A DNA stretch of 34,202 bases from JBHENN01 sp046262015. GTDB taxonomy: Bacteria; Actinomycetota; CADDZG01; WHSQ01. A model generated the notes under the pieces. It saw nothing but the letters and a program-made list of their open reading frames with translations, made no database searches and was not told the DNA's origin. The DNA is taken from assembly GCA_046262015.1 (NCBI GenBank), contig JBHENN010000057.1, positions 1-34,202 on the forward strand. The letters run 5' to 3'. The position numbers and the translations under genes are program-made. Of this stretch, positions 1 through 6,752 are shown one piece after another (within the stretch, counting starts at the first letter, position 1; each line of letters opens with the position of its first letter).

Positions 1-87
1 GGCGGGGAAGGTGACCGCCGAGACCGCCAGGACCACCACCCACGCGGAGTCGGTCTCCAGCGCGAGGATCGTGGGTCCGCTAGCCAC
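1..87 (-). CDS. Partial membrane protein, possibly BlaR1-like M56 peptidase (N-terminus only)
   Basis: Only the first 29 codons are inside the window; the gene runs off the left edge. It would start at a GTG whose bases overlap the blaI stop (GTGGCTAG), a coupling typical of co-translated pairs. The visible peptide begins with a short polar stretch and then enters a hydrophobic run (WVVVLAVSAVTF), consistent with a first membrane segment. In many actinobacteria the gene directly after a BlaI-type repressor encodes a BlaR1/MecR1-like M56 zinc-metalloprotease sensor. That assignment is inference from context: no HExxH motif or other diagnostic residue is visible in this fragment. Confidence 0.5.
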   Translation of the reverse strand, partial: MASGPTILALETDSAWVVVLAVSAVTFPA

Positions 88-484
88 CCTCGTCCCTGCG
101 CTGCTCGATCGCCTCCCGGAGCCGATCGATCACTCGGTCGTCCTCTTCCTCGACCCTGTCGACGAGATACGCAACCGCGGGCTCGGGGAAGTGGGTCACC
201 AACCAGTCGAGGACGGCGTGGACGGTGGAGCGCGCATATTGCTCGCGGGAGACGCGCGCCGAGTAGTGATGGGCGGGTTGGTTCTCGATCCGCCTCAGCA
301 AGCCTTTGTCGGTGAGCCGACCGAGCGTGGTCATCACCGTCGTGTAGGCGATCGAGCGACCCTGAGACAGAGCCCGGTGCACCTCCCGGACGGTGACGTC
401 ACCACGTTCCCAGACGGCCTCCATGATCTCTGCCTCGAGAGGGCCGAGGACGTCCGCCAGGCTGTGCCTGCGTCTAGGGGTCAT
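80..484 (-). CDS. blaI: BlaI/MecI/CopY family winged-helix repressor
   Basis: This is a small DNA-binding repressor of 134 residues, within the usual 120-140 for the family. The N-terminal winged helix carries typical residues (LGPLEAEIMEAVW, then VTVREVHRAL and AYTTVMTTLGRLTDKGLL). The C-terminal half is the acidic, helical dimerisation region. In the known family, proteolysis of the repressor by a membrane M56 sensor relieves repression; the next gene may encode such a sensor. I chose the ATG at 484 because the family motif starts shortly after it. A GTG at 523 would add 13 unusual residues. No good Shine-Dalgarno precedes 484, but TATCGT lies 10 bases upstream, which would give a near-leaderless mRNA. 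The regulated genes are unknown; no clear TACA/TGTA operator was seen. Confidence 0.85.
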   Translation of the reverse strand: MTPRRRHSLADVLGPLEAEIMEAVWERGDVTVREVHRALSQGRSIAYTTVMTTLGRLTDKGLLRRIENQPAHHYSARVSREQYARSTVHAVLDWLVTHFPEPAVAYLVDRVEEEDDRVIDRLREAIEQRRDEGG

Positions 485-556
485 GTGGGACTCGACGATA
501 CAGCCAGCCGGCGTCCGCCGCACCGCGCTCGATCCGCCGCTGTGGCTCTGGGGCTG

Positions 557-1840
557 TCAGCGCCCGGCAAGGGCAACCAGCCGCGGCATGATCTCCGGGC
601 CGAGCAGATGGCCGAGCGAGCCCGTTCGCGCCGCCGTCTCCCCATAGGACATGACGCCGTCGGCGGGCACGCCGCCGCCGGAGATCAGCAGGGGCACGGG
701 TCCGTCCGTATGCGCCTTGCGCGCACAGCTGGTCGAGTGGTCGGCGGTCACCGCGACGACTGTCGTCTCCAGGTCGAGCCGGCCGCGCAGCGCCCCGAAG
801 AAGACCGCGTCGATACGTTCGATGCTCTCGATCTTCGTGTCGTGGTCACCGTCGTGGGCGGGCACGTCGGGTCCCTTGATGTGGACGTACAACCCGTCAT
901 AGGCCTCGATCGCCTCGAGAGCGAGCTCCGCCCAGCGTTCGTACTGCTCCGCGGGAGGGATGCCGCTCGGCGCCTCGACGATGCCCATGCCGGTGAGACG
1001 AGCGATGCCGAGCTCGACCGGCATCTCCACGAAGCAGCCCATGTCGAGACCGAACCTGTCTTTGAAGGGGACCAGGTCGGGCAGGTGATCGCCCCCATCG
1101 CGCGTCAGCACGAAGTTGCCCGGAAGCTGGCCTTGCGCCACGCGCCGGAGGTTCACCTCGGACGCATCCAGGACCTCATGGGATGCGCGCAACCATTCGT
1201 TGGTCAGGCGGGCGGCCGCCGCGGCCTCGGGCGAACGGTCCAGCGGCGTCACCTCGACGACATGGTGGTCGAAGACCTCCTTGGCGACACCCAGGCTGCC
1301 CTCTCGTCCGTACGCGGGATCCGAGTTGGCGACCTCCGCGGACAACGCTCCTCGATCCGATCGGAGCACGAGTACCCCGCGGTGACCGATCGTCGCCCGG
1401 AGGTCGAAGCTCCCGCCCGCTATCGCCACCCCCTCCTGGACCTCGGCTGCCAAGCGCTGCGCCTCAACGGACGACAGGTCACGTCCGACGCGACGATCGA
1501 CGATCGCCCAGCGGTCTCCGTCTTCGACGACGGTCGCGAAGTTCACTCGATACGCGAGGTCGCCCCGGCGCACGGTGAGCCCCGCGCCTACTGCCTCCAG
1601 GGGACCGCGTCCCGTGTGGTGCTCGTGCGGGTCGTAACCCAACACGGCGAGCACTGCGATATCGGACTCCGGTGCGATCCCTTCGCCGACCGTGGTCACG
1701 TACCCGTTCTGGCCCTGGGCGGCGAGGCGGTCGAGATGCGGAGTGTGCGCAGCCTCGAGCGGGGTGCGCCCTCCGAGAGGGGCGAGGGGGTCGTCACCGA
1801 GTCCGTCGAGGATGACGTACAGGATCCGCTTGTCGCTCAG
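557..1840 (-). CDS. apgM: 2,3-bisphosphoglycerate-independent phosphoglycerate mutase, archaeal type
   Basis: This alkaline-phosphatase-superfamily enzyme should interconvert 3- and 2-phosphoglycerate, the step after Pgk. N-terminal motifs are the metal-site Asp in VILDGLGDDP (about residue 12), TPLEAAHTPHLDRLA, the presumed nucleophile Ser in ESDIAVLAVLGYDP (about 59) and HTGRGPLEAVGAGL. C-terminal metal residues occur in HIKGPDVPAHDGD and TADHSTS. Full length is 427 residues, close to the family's roughly 400-410. No ATG, GTG or TTG gives this N-terminus: the first standard start (GTG at 1699) would delete the first 47 residues, including the metal Asp. The only sensible start is the CTG at 1840, inside the sequence CTGA that also ends tpiA. 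The family also includes relatives proposed as homoserine kinases, but glycolytic neighbours favour the mutase role. Confidence 0.85.
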   Translation of the reverse strand: MSDKRILYVILDGLGDDPLAPLGGRTPLEAAHTPHLDRLAAQGQNGYVTTVGEGIAPESDIAVLAVLGYDPHEHHTGRGPLEAVGAGLTVRRGDLAYRVNFATVVEDGDRWAIVDRRVGRDLSSVEAQRLAAEVQEGVAIAGGSFDLRATIGHRGVLVLRSDRGALSAEVANSDPAYGREGSLGVAKEVFDHHVVEVTPLDRSPEAAAAARLTNEWLRASHEVLDASEVNLRRVAQGQLPGNFVLTRDGGDHLPDLVPFKDRFGLDMGCFVEMPVELGIARLTGMGIVEAPSGIPPAEQYERWAELALEAIEAYDGLYVHIKGPDVPAHDGDHDTKIESIERIDAVFFGALRGRLDLETTVVAVTADHSTSCARKAHTDGPVPLLISGGGVPADGVMSYGETAARTGSLGHLLGPEIMPRLVALAGR

Positions 1841-2619
1841 CGGGTACGCCCTTTCGGTGTCGCCTTGACGATGGCGGCGAACTCCGCGGCGTCGAGGGAC
1901 GCCCCGCCGACCAGCCCACCATCGATGTCCGGCTGCTTCATCAACGCCCCGGCGTTGCCGGACTTGACGCTGCCGCCGTACAGGATCCGGATCGACGACG
2001 CCACGTCCTCGCCCACCCGCCCTCGGACGACGGTTCGGATGTGAGCGATCGTGGCCTGGGCGTCCTCGGGTGTGGCGGTCTTGCCGGTCCCGATGGCCCA
2101 GATGGGCTCGTACGCGACCACCAGGGAGCGGACCTCGTCGGGCGTGCAGCCGGCGGTAGCGGCGACGATCTGACGTTCGACCTTGGCCCGGGTCTCGCCG
2201 GCCTCGCGTTCGGCGTCCGTCTCTCCACAGCAGACGATCGGGGTCAGACCGGCGTCCAGTGCGGCACGGACCTTGGCGCGGACGCGTTCATCGGTCTCGC
2301 CGAACATCTCGCGACGCTCCGAGTGACCGAGGATCACGTAGGTCACGTTCAGGGACCTGAGCATCCCCGGTGAGATCTCGCCGGTGAACGCTCCCTCTTT
2401 CTCGTGGTGCATGTTCTGGGCCCCGATCGCGAACGCGAGGTGATCCGCGTCTACCAGCGTCTGCACGGTGCGTAGCGCGGTGAACGGGGGGCAGACCGCA
2501 ACCTCGACCCGGGCGAAGTCGTGGTCGGCGAGCTCGTAGCCGAGTTGCTGCACCAGCACCATGGCCTCGAGGTGCGACTTGAACATCTTCCAGTTGCCCG
2601 CCATCAGCGGCGTTCTCAC
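1837..2619 (-). CDS. tpiA: Triosephosphate isomerase
   Basis: This cytosolic enzyme interconverts dihydroxyacetone phosphate and glyceraldehyde 3-phosphate. The 260-residue protein has the expected TIM-barrel landmarks: GNWKMF with catalytic Lys about residue 11, GHSERR with the electrophilic His, AYEPIWAIGTG with the catalytic Glu and the flexible loop that closes over substrate, and the phosphate-binding LYGGSVKSGN and GGLVGGASL near the C-terminus. I chose the GTG at 2619 because it overlaps the pgk stop as GTGA and places GNWKMF at the normal distance from the N-terminus; a longer reading upstream gives unrelated Arg/Gly-rich sequence. It sits between pgk and the phosphoglycerate mutase, which starts within its stop codon, so the three are almost certainly co-transcribed and translationally coupled. 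Confidence 0.96.
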   Translation of the reverse strand: MRTPLMAGNWKMFKSHLEAMVLVQQLGYELADHDFARVEVAVCPPFTALRTVQTLVDADHLAFAIGAQNMHHEKEGAFTGEISPGMLRSLNVTYVILGHSERREMFGETDERVRAKVRAALDAGLTPIVCCGETDAEREAGETRAKVERQIVAATAGCTPDEVRSLVVAYEPIWAIGTGKTATPEDAQATIAHIRTVVRGRVGEDVASSIRILYGGSVKSGNAGALMKQPDIDGGLVGGASLDAAEFAAIVKATPKGRTR

Positions 2620-3827
2620 CGGCTCTTCCCTTTCCGCCTCAGCACCGCGACACCGGGCAGCTCTTTCCCTTCGAGGAGCTCCAGAGATGCGCCCCCACCC
2701 GTAGAGAGGTGGGACACCGCATCGGTCATCCCGAACGCAGCCAGAGCCGCGGCCGAGTCCCCCCCGCCCGCAACCGTGTACGCGCCCACCGCGGTGGCGC
2801 GCGCGATCGCCCGCGCCACCGCACGCGTGCCATCGGCGTACTCGGGGCGCTCGAAGATGCCCATCGGCCCGTTCCACAGGATGCTGCGCGCCGGCTCCAG
2901 GACGGCCCCGAAGTCCTCTGCCGTGTCGGGGCCGATATCGAGACCCATGCGGTCGCCGATCGCGTCCAACGGCACCGTCTCGGCACCCCCGGAGGCGTCC
3001 ACCGATCTGGCGACCACGAGATCGCGCGGTAGGTGCACGTCGACGCCCTGGGCGCTCGCTCGATCGAGCACCTCACGGACCTCTCCTATCCGGTCGCGCT
3101 CCACCAGCGAGCGGCCCACCTCGTGCCCCTGAGCCACGAGTAGCGTGAACGCCATCGCGCCGCCGATGCAGAAAGCATCGACTCGCTCGAGCAGGGTGGC
3201 GATCACCCCCAGCTTGTCCGAGACCTTGGCGCCCCCCAGAACCGCGACGAATGGACGCTCGGCGTCGAAGAGCAGCCGCTCGAGCTTGTCGACCTCGTCG
3301 GCCAGTAGTTGCCCTGCGGCCGCGGGCAACCGCTCGGCGACCCCGACGATGCTGGCGTGGGCGCGGTGCGCGGCCCCGAACGCGTCGTTCACGTACGCGT
3401 CGGCCAGCGCCGCGAGCGCATCCGCGAAGGCGGGCTCGTTCGCCTCCTCGCCCGCCTCGAACCGAAGGTTCTCGAGCAGGACGACCGGCGCGTCGGAGGC
3501 GACCGCAGCGCGCGCCTCCTCGCCCACGACGTCGCCGGCGCGCACGACCTCCCTACCGAGAAGCTCGGCGAGCCTCTCCCCTACCGGCGCCACCCGCAGC
3601 TCGTCCACGACCGCGCCCTTGGGTCGGCCCAGGTGCGAGCACACGGTTACGCGTGCACCCCGCGCGAGTAGTGCCTCCAGCGTGGGCACGGCTGCCCTTA
3701 TCCGCATGTCGTCGGCGACACGCCCGTCGTCGAGCGGGACGTTCAGATCGCACCGCACGAGCACGCGCCGACCCGCGACGTCCAGATCTTCGGTCGTGGG
3801 CAGAGCACCCCTGGTCTCGGCAGTCAT
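2616..3827 (-). CDS. pgk: Phosphoglycerate kinase
   Basis: The enzyme transfers phosphate from 1,3-bisphosphoglycerate to ADP. The 403-residue protein matches family length. Visible motifs: RCDLNVPLDDG near residue 25, SHLGRPKG near 64 (substrate-binding N-domain), VLGGAKVSDK near mid-protein, LWNGPMGIFE, and the C-terminal GGGDSAAAL and STGGGASLELLEG nucleotide-site loops. The start ATG at 3827 gives the standard N-terminus; an open frame further upstream is only the antisense-like shadow of a cyclase fragment. No convincing Shine-Dalgarno precedes it, but TACACT at 3837-3842 ends 9 bases before the ATG, compatible with a very short leader. Its stop overlaps the tpiA start (GTGA). In most bacteria gap directly precedes pgk; here about 1 kb separates them. 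Confidence 0.97.
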   Translation of the reverse strand: MTAETRGALPTTEDLDVAGRRVLVRCDLNVPLDDGRVADDMRIRAAVPTLEALLARGARVTVCSHLGRPKGAVVDELRVAPVGERLAELLGREVVRAGDVVGEEARAAVASDAPVVLLENLRFEAGEEANEPAFADALAALADAYVNDAFGAAHRAHASIVGVAERLPAAAGQLLADEVDKLERLLFDAERPFVAVLGGAKVSDKLGVIATLLERVDAFCIGGAMAFTLLVAQGHEVGRSLVERDRIGEVREVLDRASAQGVDVHLPRDLVVARSVDASGGAETVPLDAIGDRMGLDIGPDTAEDFGAVLEPARSILWNGPMGIFERPEYADGTRAVARAIARATAVGAYTVAGGGDSAAALAAFGMTDAVSHLSTGGGASLELLEGKELPGVAVLRRKGKSR

Positions 3828-3836
3828 CGCGCCGAG

Positions 3837-3842
3837 AGTGTA
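3837..3842 (-). promoter_or_regulatory. Candidate -10 element for pgk
   Basis: TACACT fits the TAnnnT pattern and ends 9 bases before the pgk ATG, so transcription would begin within about 2-3 bases of the start codon. No matching -35 was recognised. It lies at the junction with the cyclase remnant and could give pgk its own promoter now that gap is distant. Confidence 0.3.
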
Positions 3843-3852
3843 GAGGGCCGCG

Positions 3853-4083
3853 CTATGACGGAGCCTGGCCGCCCGTATCCCCTGCGACGCGGAGCGCTCC
3901 TCGCAAACGAGCCACCGCCGCATAGGCCTCGGGTCCGAGCTCGTGGAGCAGCTTGGTCGAACCCTCGATGTCGGTGAACAGCACGGTGACGGTGCCGCTC
4001 GGGAGATCGCTCCGCACGGCCTCATGATGACGGAGCGAGCGAGATTTCCGCGCGGAAGTCCGCGACAAACGCCCTCTCAGCAT
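3853..4083 (-). pseudogene. Truncated class III adenylate/guanylate cyclase fragment
   Basis: This 76-codon frame contains the unmistakable beginning of a class III nucleotide cyclase catalytic domain: SDLPSGTVTVLFTDIEGSTK, where the Asp of FTDIEGST is a metal ligand in intact enzymes, followed by LLHELGPEAYAAVARLRGAL. The match ends there. The remaining residues lead into a stop after about 45 domain residues, so the second metal Asp, the substrate-specifying residues and the transition-state Asn/Arg are all absent. It cannot be an active cyclase. Upstream residues (basic, Arg/Ser-rich) look unrelated to a known domain. It fills most of the stretch between pgk and the divergently oriented gene at 4135. 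Such cyclases are multi-copy in many actinobacteria, so a remnant from duplication or recombination is plausible. Confidence 0.65.
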
Positions 4084-4134
4084 CGAAGATGAGCTTTTCC
4101 AGAGATCATCCGGCTACCAAGGGGGCAACTCCCG

Positions 4135-4752
4135 GTGCGCGACCCCGCGAGGCTCGTTCCCGTGCTAGTCGGCGCTATCGTCGTCCTGGGGGTCGCTCAG
4201 GTGTCGGCCCTAGTGCCTAGCCGGGAGGTCGCGCCGGCGCCCCGCGCGGACGGTTCGGCCGCCGCGGATGGGCCCTCGGCCCCAGCCCGGCGCACGGGCG
4301 CGCCGTCGCCCGCGCCACCGTCGAGTCCGACCTCCCCCCCGGCCCCTTCGCCGTCGCCGTCGCCGTCTCCGTCTCCGAGCCCACCGACACCCTCGCCCTC
4401 GCCGGTGCCGACCCCGGGCCCATCTGAGGACCCACCCGACGCGGCGACGGTCGCCGGAGGGCGCGCGGACGACGGGGCCGGACCGGCTCTGGCAGCCACC
4501 GGCGCGCCCCACGGGCACTGGACCGCTCTGGGGTTCCTTCTGATCGCGACCGGCGGCTGGCTCATCGCATGCGGAGGGCCGCTGCGCCTGCAGCTTCCTT
4601 CCTGCCGGTCGGACCAGATCGCCGGTCTGCTCGGTGAGTGGTTCCTCGAACCCCCGCGGCCTCGGCTCGGCCCCCGGGGCGAGGCGCTCAGGCGTCCCGT
4701 GCGCCGAACGGTCGGTGGTGGGACCCGCCGCCCGTGGCTATACGTGCGCTAG
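4135..4752 (+). CDS. Pro/Ser-rich exported protein with LAATG sortase-like signal
   Basis: This is a 205-residue protein with no recognised enzymatic domain. Residues 7-26 form an N-terminal hydrophobic segment (LVPVLVGAIVVLGVAQ) that could be a signal peptide ending near a Val-Ser-Ala site. Residues about 50-100 are a Pro/Ser/Ala linker with (SP)n runs, typical of wall-spanning stalks. LAATG at 119-123 is followed by a second hydrophobic segment (about 129-146) and then many Arg. That order resembles class E sortase signals (LAxTG). The odd point is the tail of nearly 60 residues after the membrane segment; sorting signals normally end within a few residues. It may instead be a two-pass membrane protein. 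A GTG start at 4135 follows a G-rich AGGGGGC. It is the only plus-strand gene between gap and pgk. Confidence 0.6.
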   Translation: MRDPARLVPVLVGAIVVLGVAQVSALVPSREVAPAPRADGSAAADGPSAPARRTGAPSPAPPSSPTSPPAPSPSPSPSPSPSPPTPSPSPVPTPGPSEDPPDAATVAGGRADDGAGPALAATGAPHGHWTALGFLLIATGGWLIACGGPLRLQLPSCRSDQIAGLLGEWFLEPPRPRLGPRGEALRRPVRRTVGGGTRRPWLYVR

Positions 4753-4806
4753 GACCACCACCCGCGAGAACGGGCGCGCCCGCTATGTCGGCCGGGTCCG
4801 CGCGCG

Positions 4807-5814
4807 CTACAGCTTGCTCGCCACGAGCTCGGTTAGGTCGACGAGGCGGTTCGAGTAACCCCACTCGTTGTCGTACCAGCCGAGAACCTTGACCATGTTG
4901 CCGTTGGCCATCGTGGACTGCCCGTCGATGATGCACGAGTAGGGGTCGCCGACGATGTCCGAGGACACGATCTCGTCATCCGTGTAGCGCAGGATCCCCT
5001 GCATGTCGGCGGACTGGGCCGCTTCCTGGTATGCCTCGTTCACCTCGTCGCGCGTAACCTCGGCGCCGATCACGGCGACTATGTCGGTGATCGAGCCGTC
5101 CGGTACCGGGACCCGCAGGGCGAGTCCGTCCAGCCGGCCCTTCAGCTCGGGCATCGTCAGTGACGCCGCCTTCGCCGCGCCCGTCGACGTCGGGATGATG
5201 TTGACCGCTGCCGCGCGAGCGCGACGCAGATTGTCGCGCGCCAGGTCGAGGGTGTTCTGGTCGTTGGTGTACGCGTGGCAGGTCGTCATGAACCCTTTGT
5301 CGATTCCCCACTTGTCCTGAAGCACCTTCGCCATCGGAACGACGCAGTTCGTCGTGCACGAGGCGTTGGAGATGATCTCGTGCTTCGAACCGTCGTAGTC
5401 GGCGTGGTTGACGCCCATCACGATGGTCACGTCCTCGTCCTTGGCCGGAGCCGAGATGATCACCTTCTTGGCCCCTCCGCTCACGTGCTTCGCCGCATCG
5501 GCGCGGGCTGTGAAGAAACCCGTGGACTCGATGACGATGTCGACGCCCAGGTCCCCCCACGGCAGGTCGCCCGGGTCGCGCTCCGACAGCAGCTTGATGT
5601 CGGCGCCGTCTATCGAGAAGCCACCGTCGGTGACCTTCACTTCCCGACCGAGACGTCCATGCACAGAGTCGTACTTGAGGAGATGAGCCATCGTCGGCGC
5701 ATCTCCGAGGTCGTTCACCGCCGCGACCTCGAGGTCCGACCCCTTCGCGAGGAGGGCCCGGTAGAAGTTCCGTCCGATCCGTCCGAATCCGTTGATACCT
5801 ATGCGAGTGGTCAT
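4807..5814 (-). CDS. gap: Glyceraldehyde-3-phosphate dehydrogenase
   Basis: This NAD-dependent phosphorylating dehydrogenase makes 1,3-bisphosphoglycerate for Pgk. The 335-residue length is standard. The N-terminal Rossmann motif is INGFGRIGRNFYRAL; the catalytic signature SNASCTTNC lies near residue 150, with the nucleophilic Cys in the middle; THE active-site His is in TTCHAYTNDQ; inorganic-phosphate residues are in STGAAKA; the C-terminus has NEWGYSNRLVDL. The ATG at 5814 is preceded by GAGGAGG at 8 bases, one of the best ribosome binding sites in the window. Upstream, 53 bases separate it from the yvcK stop and contain a strong stem-loop. Downstream, it converges with the plus-strand LAATG protein, so gap may be transcribed separately from pgk-tpiA-apgM. 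Confidence 0.98.
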   Translation of the reverse strand: MTTRIGINGFGRIGRNFYRALLAKGSDLEVAAVNDLGDAPTMAHLLKYDSVHGRLGREVKVTDGGFSIDGADIKLLSERDPGDLPWGDLGVDIVIESTGFFTARADAAKHVSGGAKKVIISAPAKDEDVTIVMGVNHADYDGSKHEIISNASCTTNCVVPMAKVLQDKWGIDKGFMTTCHAYTNDQNTLDLARDNLRRARAAAVNIIPTSTGAAKAASLTMPELKGRLDGLALRVPVPDGSITDIVAVIGAEVTRDEVNEAYQEAAQSADMQGILRYTDDEIVSSDIVGDPYSCIIDGQSTMANGNMVKVLGWYDNEWGYSNRLVDLTELVASKL

Positions 5815-5849
5815 GGGGATGCCTCCTCGAGATGCCCGTGGCTGAGGAG

Positions 5850-5868
5850 ACCCATCCTAAGGGTGGGT
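5850..5868 (-). terminator. Stem-loop between yvcK and gap (terminator or leader structure)
   Basis: ACCCATCC-TAA-GGGTGGGT folds into an 8-pair stem (one G-T pair) with a 3-base loop, starting at the last base of the yvcK stop. It is correctly placed to end the uvrC-rapZ-yvcK transcript. No T-run follows, so intrinsic termination is uncertain. On the minus strand the stem also contains TAGGAT, a possible -10 for gap, so the structure could be a regulatory leader instead. Confidence 0.4.
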
Positions 5869-6752
5869 CATGCGAGCTCTTTCAGGCAGGCAGCGAGCCG
5901 GGTGGGGTCGTGGCCGCCGTCCTCGCCCGCGATATCGACCTCGACAACGCTGGCTCCGAGACGCTCGAGGGCGGCGCGGTCTACAGGCACGCCGACGTCC
6001 GGGTGCGGCGGGCTCTGCACGACCATGACGTCGACGGACCCCTCGCCGGCGTGGGCGAGAAGAGCCTCGAGATGGGCAGCCGCGTCCAGACCTTCGGTCT
6101 CGCCCTTCTGCATGCGCGCGTTGCAGAGGAAGACCTTCTGGGCTCGCGCCCCCTGCACCGCATCTTTGATACCGGGCACCAGAAGGGTCGCGATCAGGCT
6201 GGTGAAGAGACTGCCGGGACCGAGCAGCAATTGGTCCGCTGCCGCGATCGCTTCGACCGCCGGTGGATGGGCCCGGGGTTCCGGCGGGTCGAGATAGACG
6301 GCATGGATCCGGGCTTCGGTGCTCGCCACGTTCGCCTGTCCCTCGATGACGCCACCATCCACCCGCGCGTTGAGCTCGACCAGGTCCGTGGTTGCCGGAT
6401 ACACCCTCCCGCGGGCACCGAGCAGACGGCCGGCGCGATCGACCGCGCCGGCGAAGTCGCCGGTCATCTCAGTGAGTGCGGCGATGAGGAGGTTGCCGGC
6501 CGGGTGCCCTGTCAGCGCACCACTCTCGAAGCGGTGCTGGTAGAGGCGCGCCAGCTCGGAGTCGTTCGACAAGGCGACGAGGCAGTTCCTTATGTCGCCG
6601 GGTGGGGGGATGCCCAACTCGCGTGTGAGGCGGCCCGAGGATCCACCGTCGTCGGCTACGGTCACCACCGCGGCTACGTCGGATGCGTACAGTCGGGCAG
6701 CGCGCAGCGTCGAGGCGAGGCCGTGGCCACCTCCGAGACCGACGACCCTCAT
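5868..6752 (-). CDS. yvcK: YvcK/CofD-like protein (gluconeogenesis factor family)
   Basis: The protein (294 residues) has the CofD/YvcK fold. MRVVGLGGGHGLASTL gives the nucleotide-binding start; VTVADDGGSSGRLTRELGIPPPGDIRNCLVAL is represented by DDGGSSGRL and PPPGDIRNCL; GHPAGNLLIAAL, LGPGSLFTSLIATLLV and CNARMQKGET follow in family order. Known homologues (B. subtilis YvcK, M. tuberculosis CuvA) bind UDP-sugars and affect cell shape and growth on gluconeogenic carbon; they are not F420 transferases. The start ATG at 6752 overlaps the rapZ stop as ATGA and begins exactly at the conserved motif. In most actinobacteria whiA follows; here gap follows directly. Confidence 0.95.
   Translation of the reverse strand: MRVVGLGGGHGLASTLRAARLYASDVAAVVTVADDGGSSGRLTRELGIPPPGDIRNCLVALSNDSELARLYQHRFESGALTGHPAGNLLIAALTEMTGDFAGAVDRAGRLLGARGRVYPATTDLVELNARVDGGVIEGQANVASTEARIHAVYLDPPEPRAHPPAVEAIAAADQLLLGPGSLFTSLIATLLVPGIKDAVQGARAQKVFLCNARMQKGETEGLDAAAHLEALLAHAGEGSVDVMVVQSPPHPDVGVPVDRAALERLGASVVEVDIAGEDGGHDPTRLAACLKELA

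Noticed and set aside
11..2044. A very long open frame on the plus strand across blaI, apgM and the end of tpiA
   Set aside because: It is antisense to three well-recognised genes, its product has no family pattern, and long antisense frames are expected in GC-rich DNA.
4330..4420. Repetitive CCGTCGCCGTC-type sequence as a tandem DNA repeat or CRISPR-like array
   Set aside because: It simply encodes the Ser-Pro linker of the plus-strand protein; there are no spacers or regular units.
4771..4782. Palindrome CGGGCGCGCCCG between the LAATG gene and gap as a bidirectional terminator
   Set aside because: It is a perfect palindrome with no loop and no flanking T-run, easily expected by chance in this base composition.
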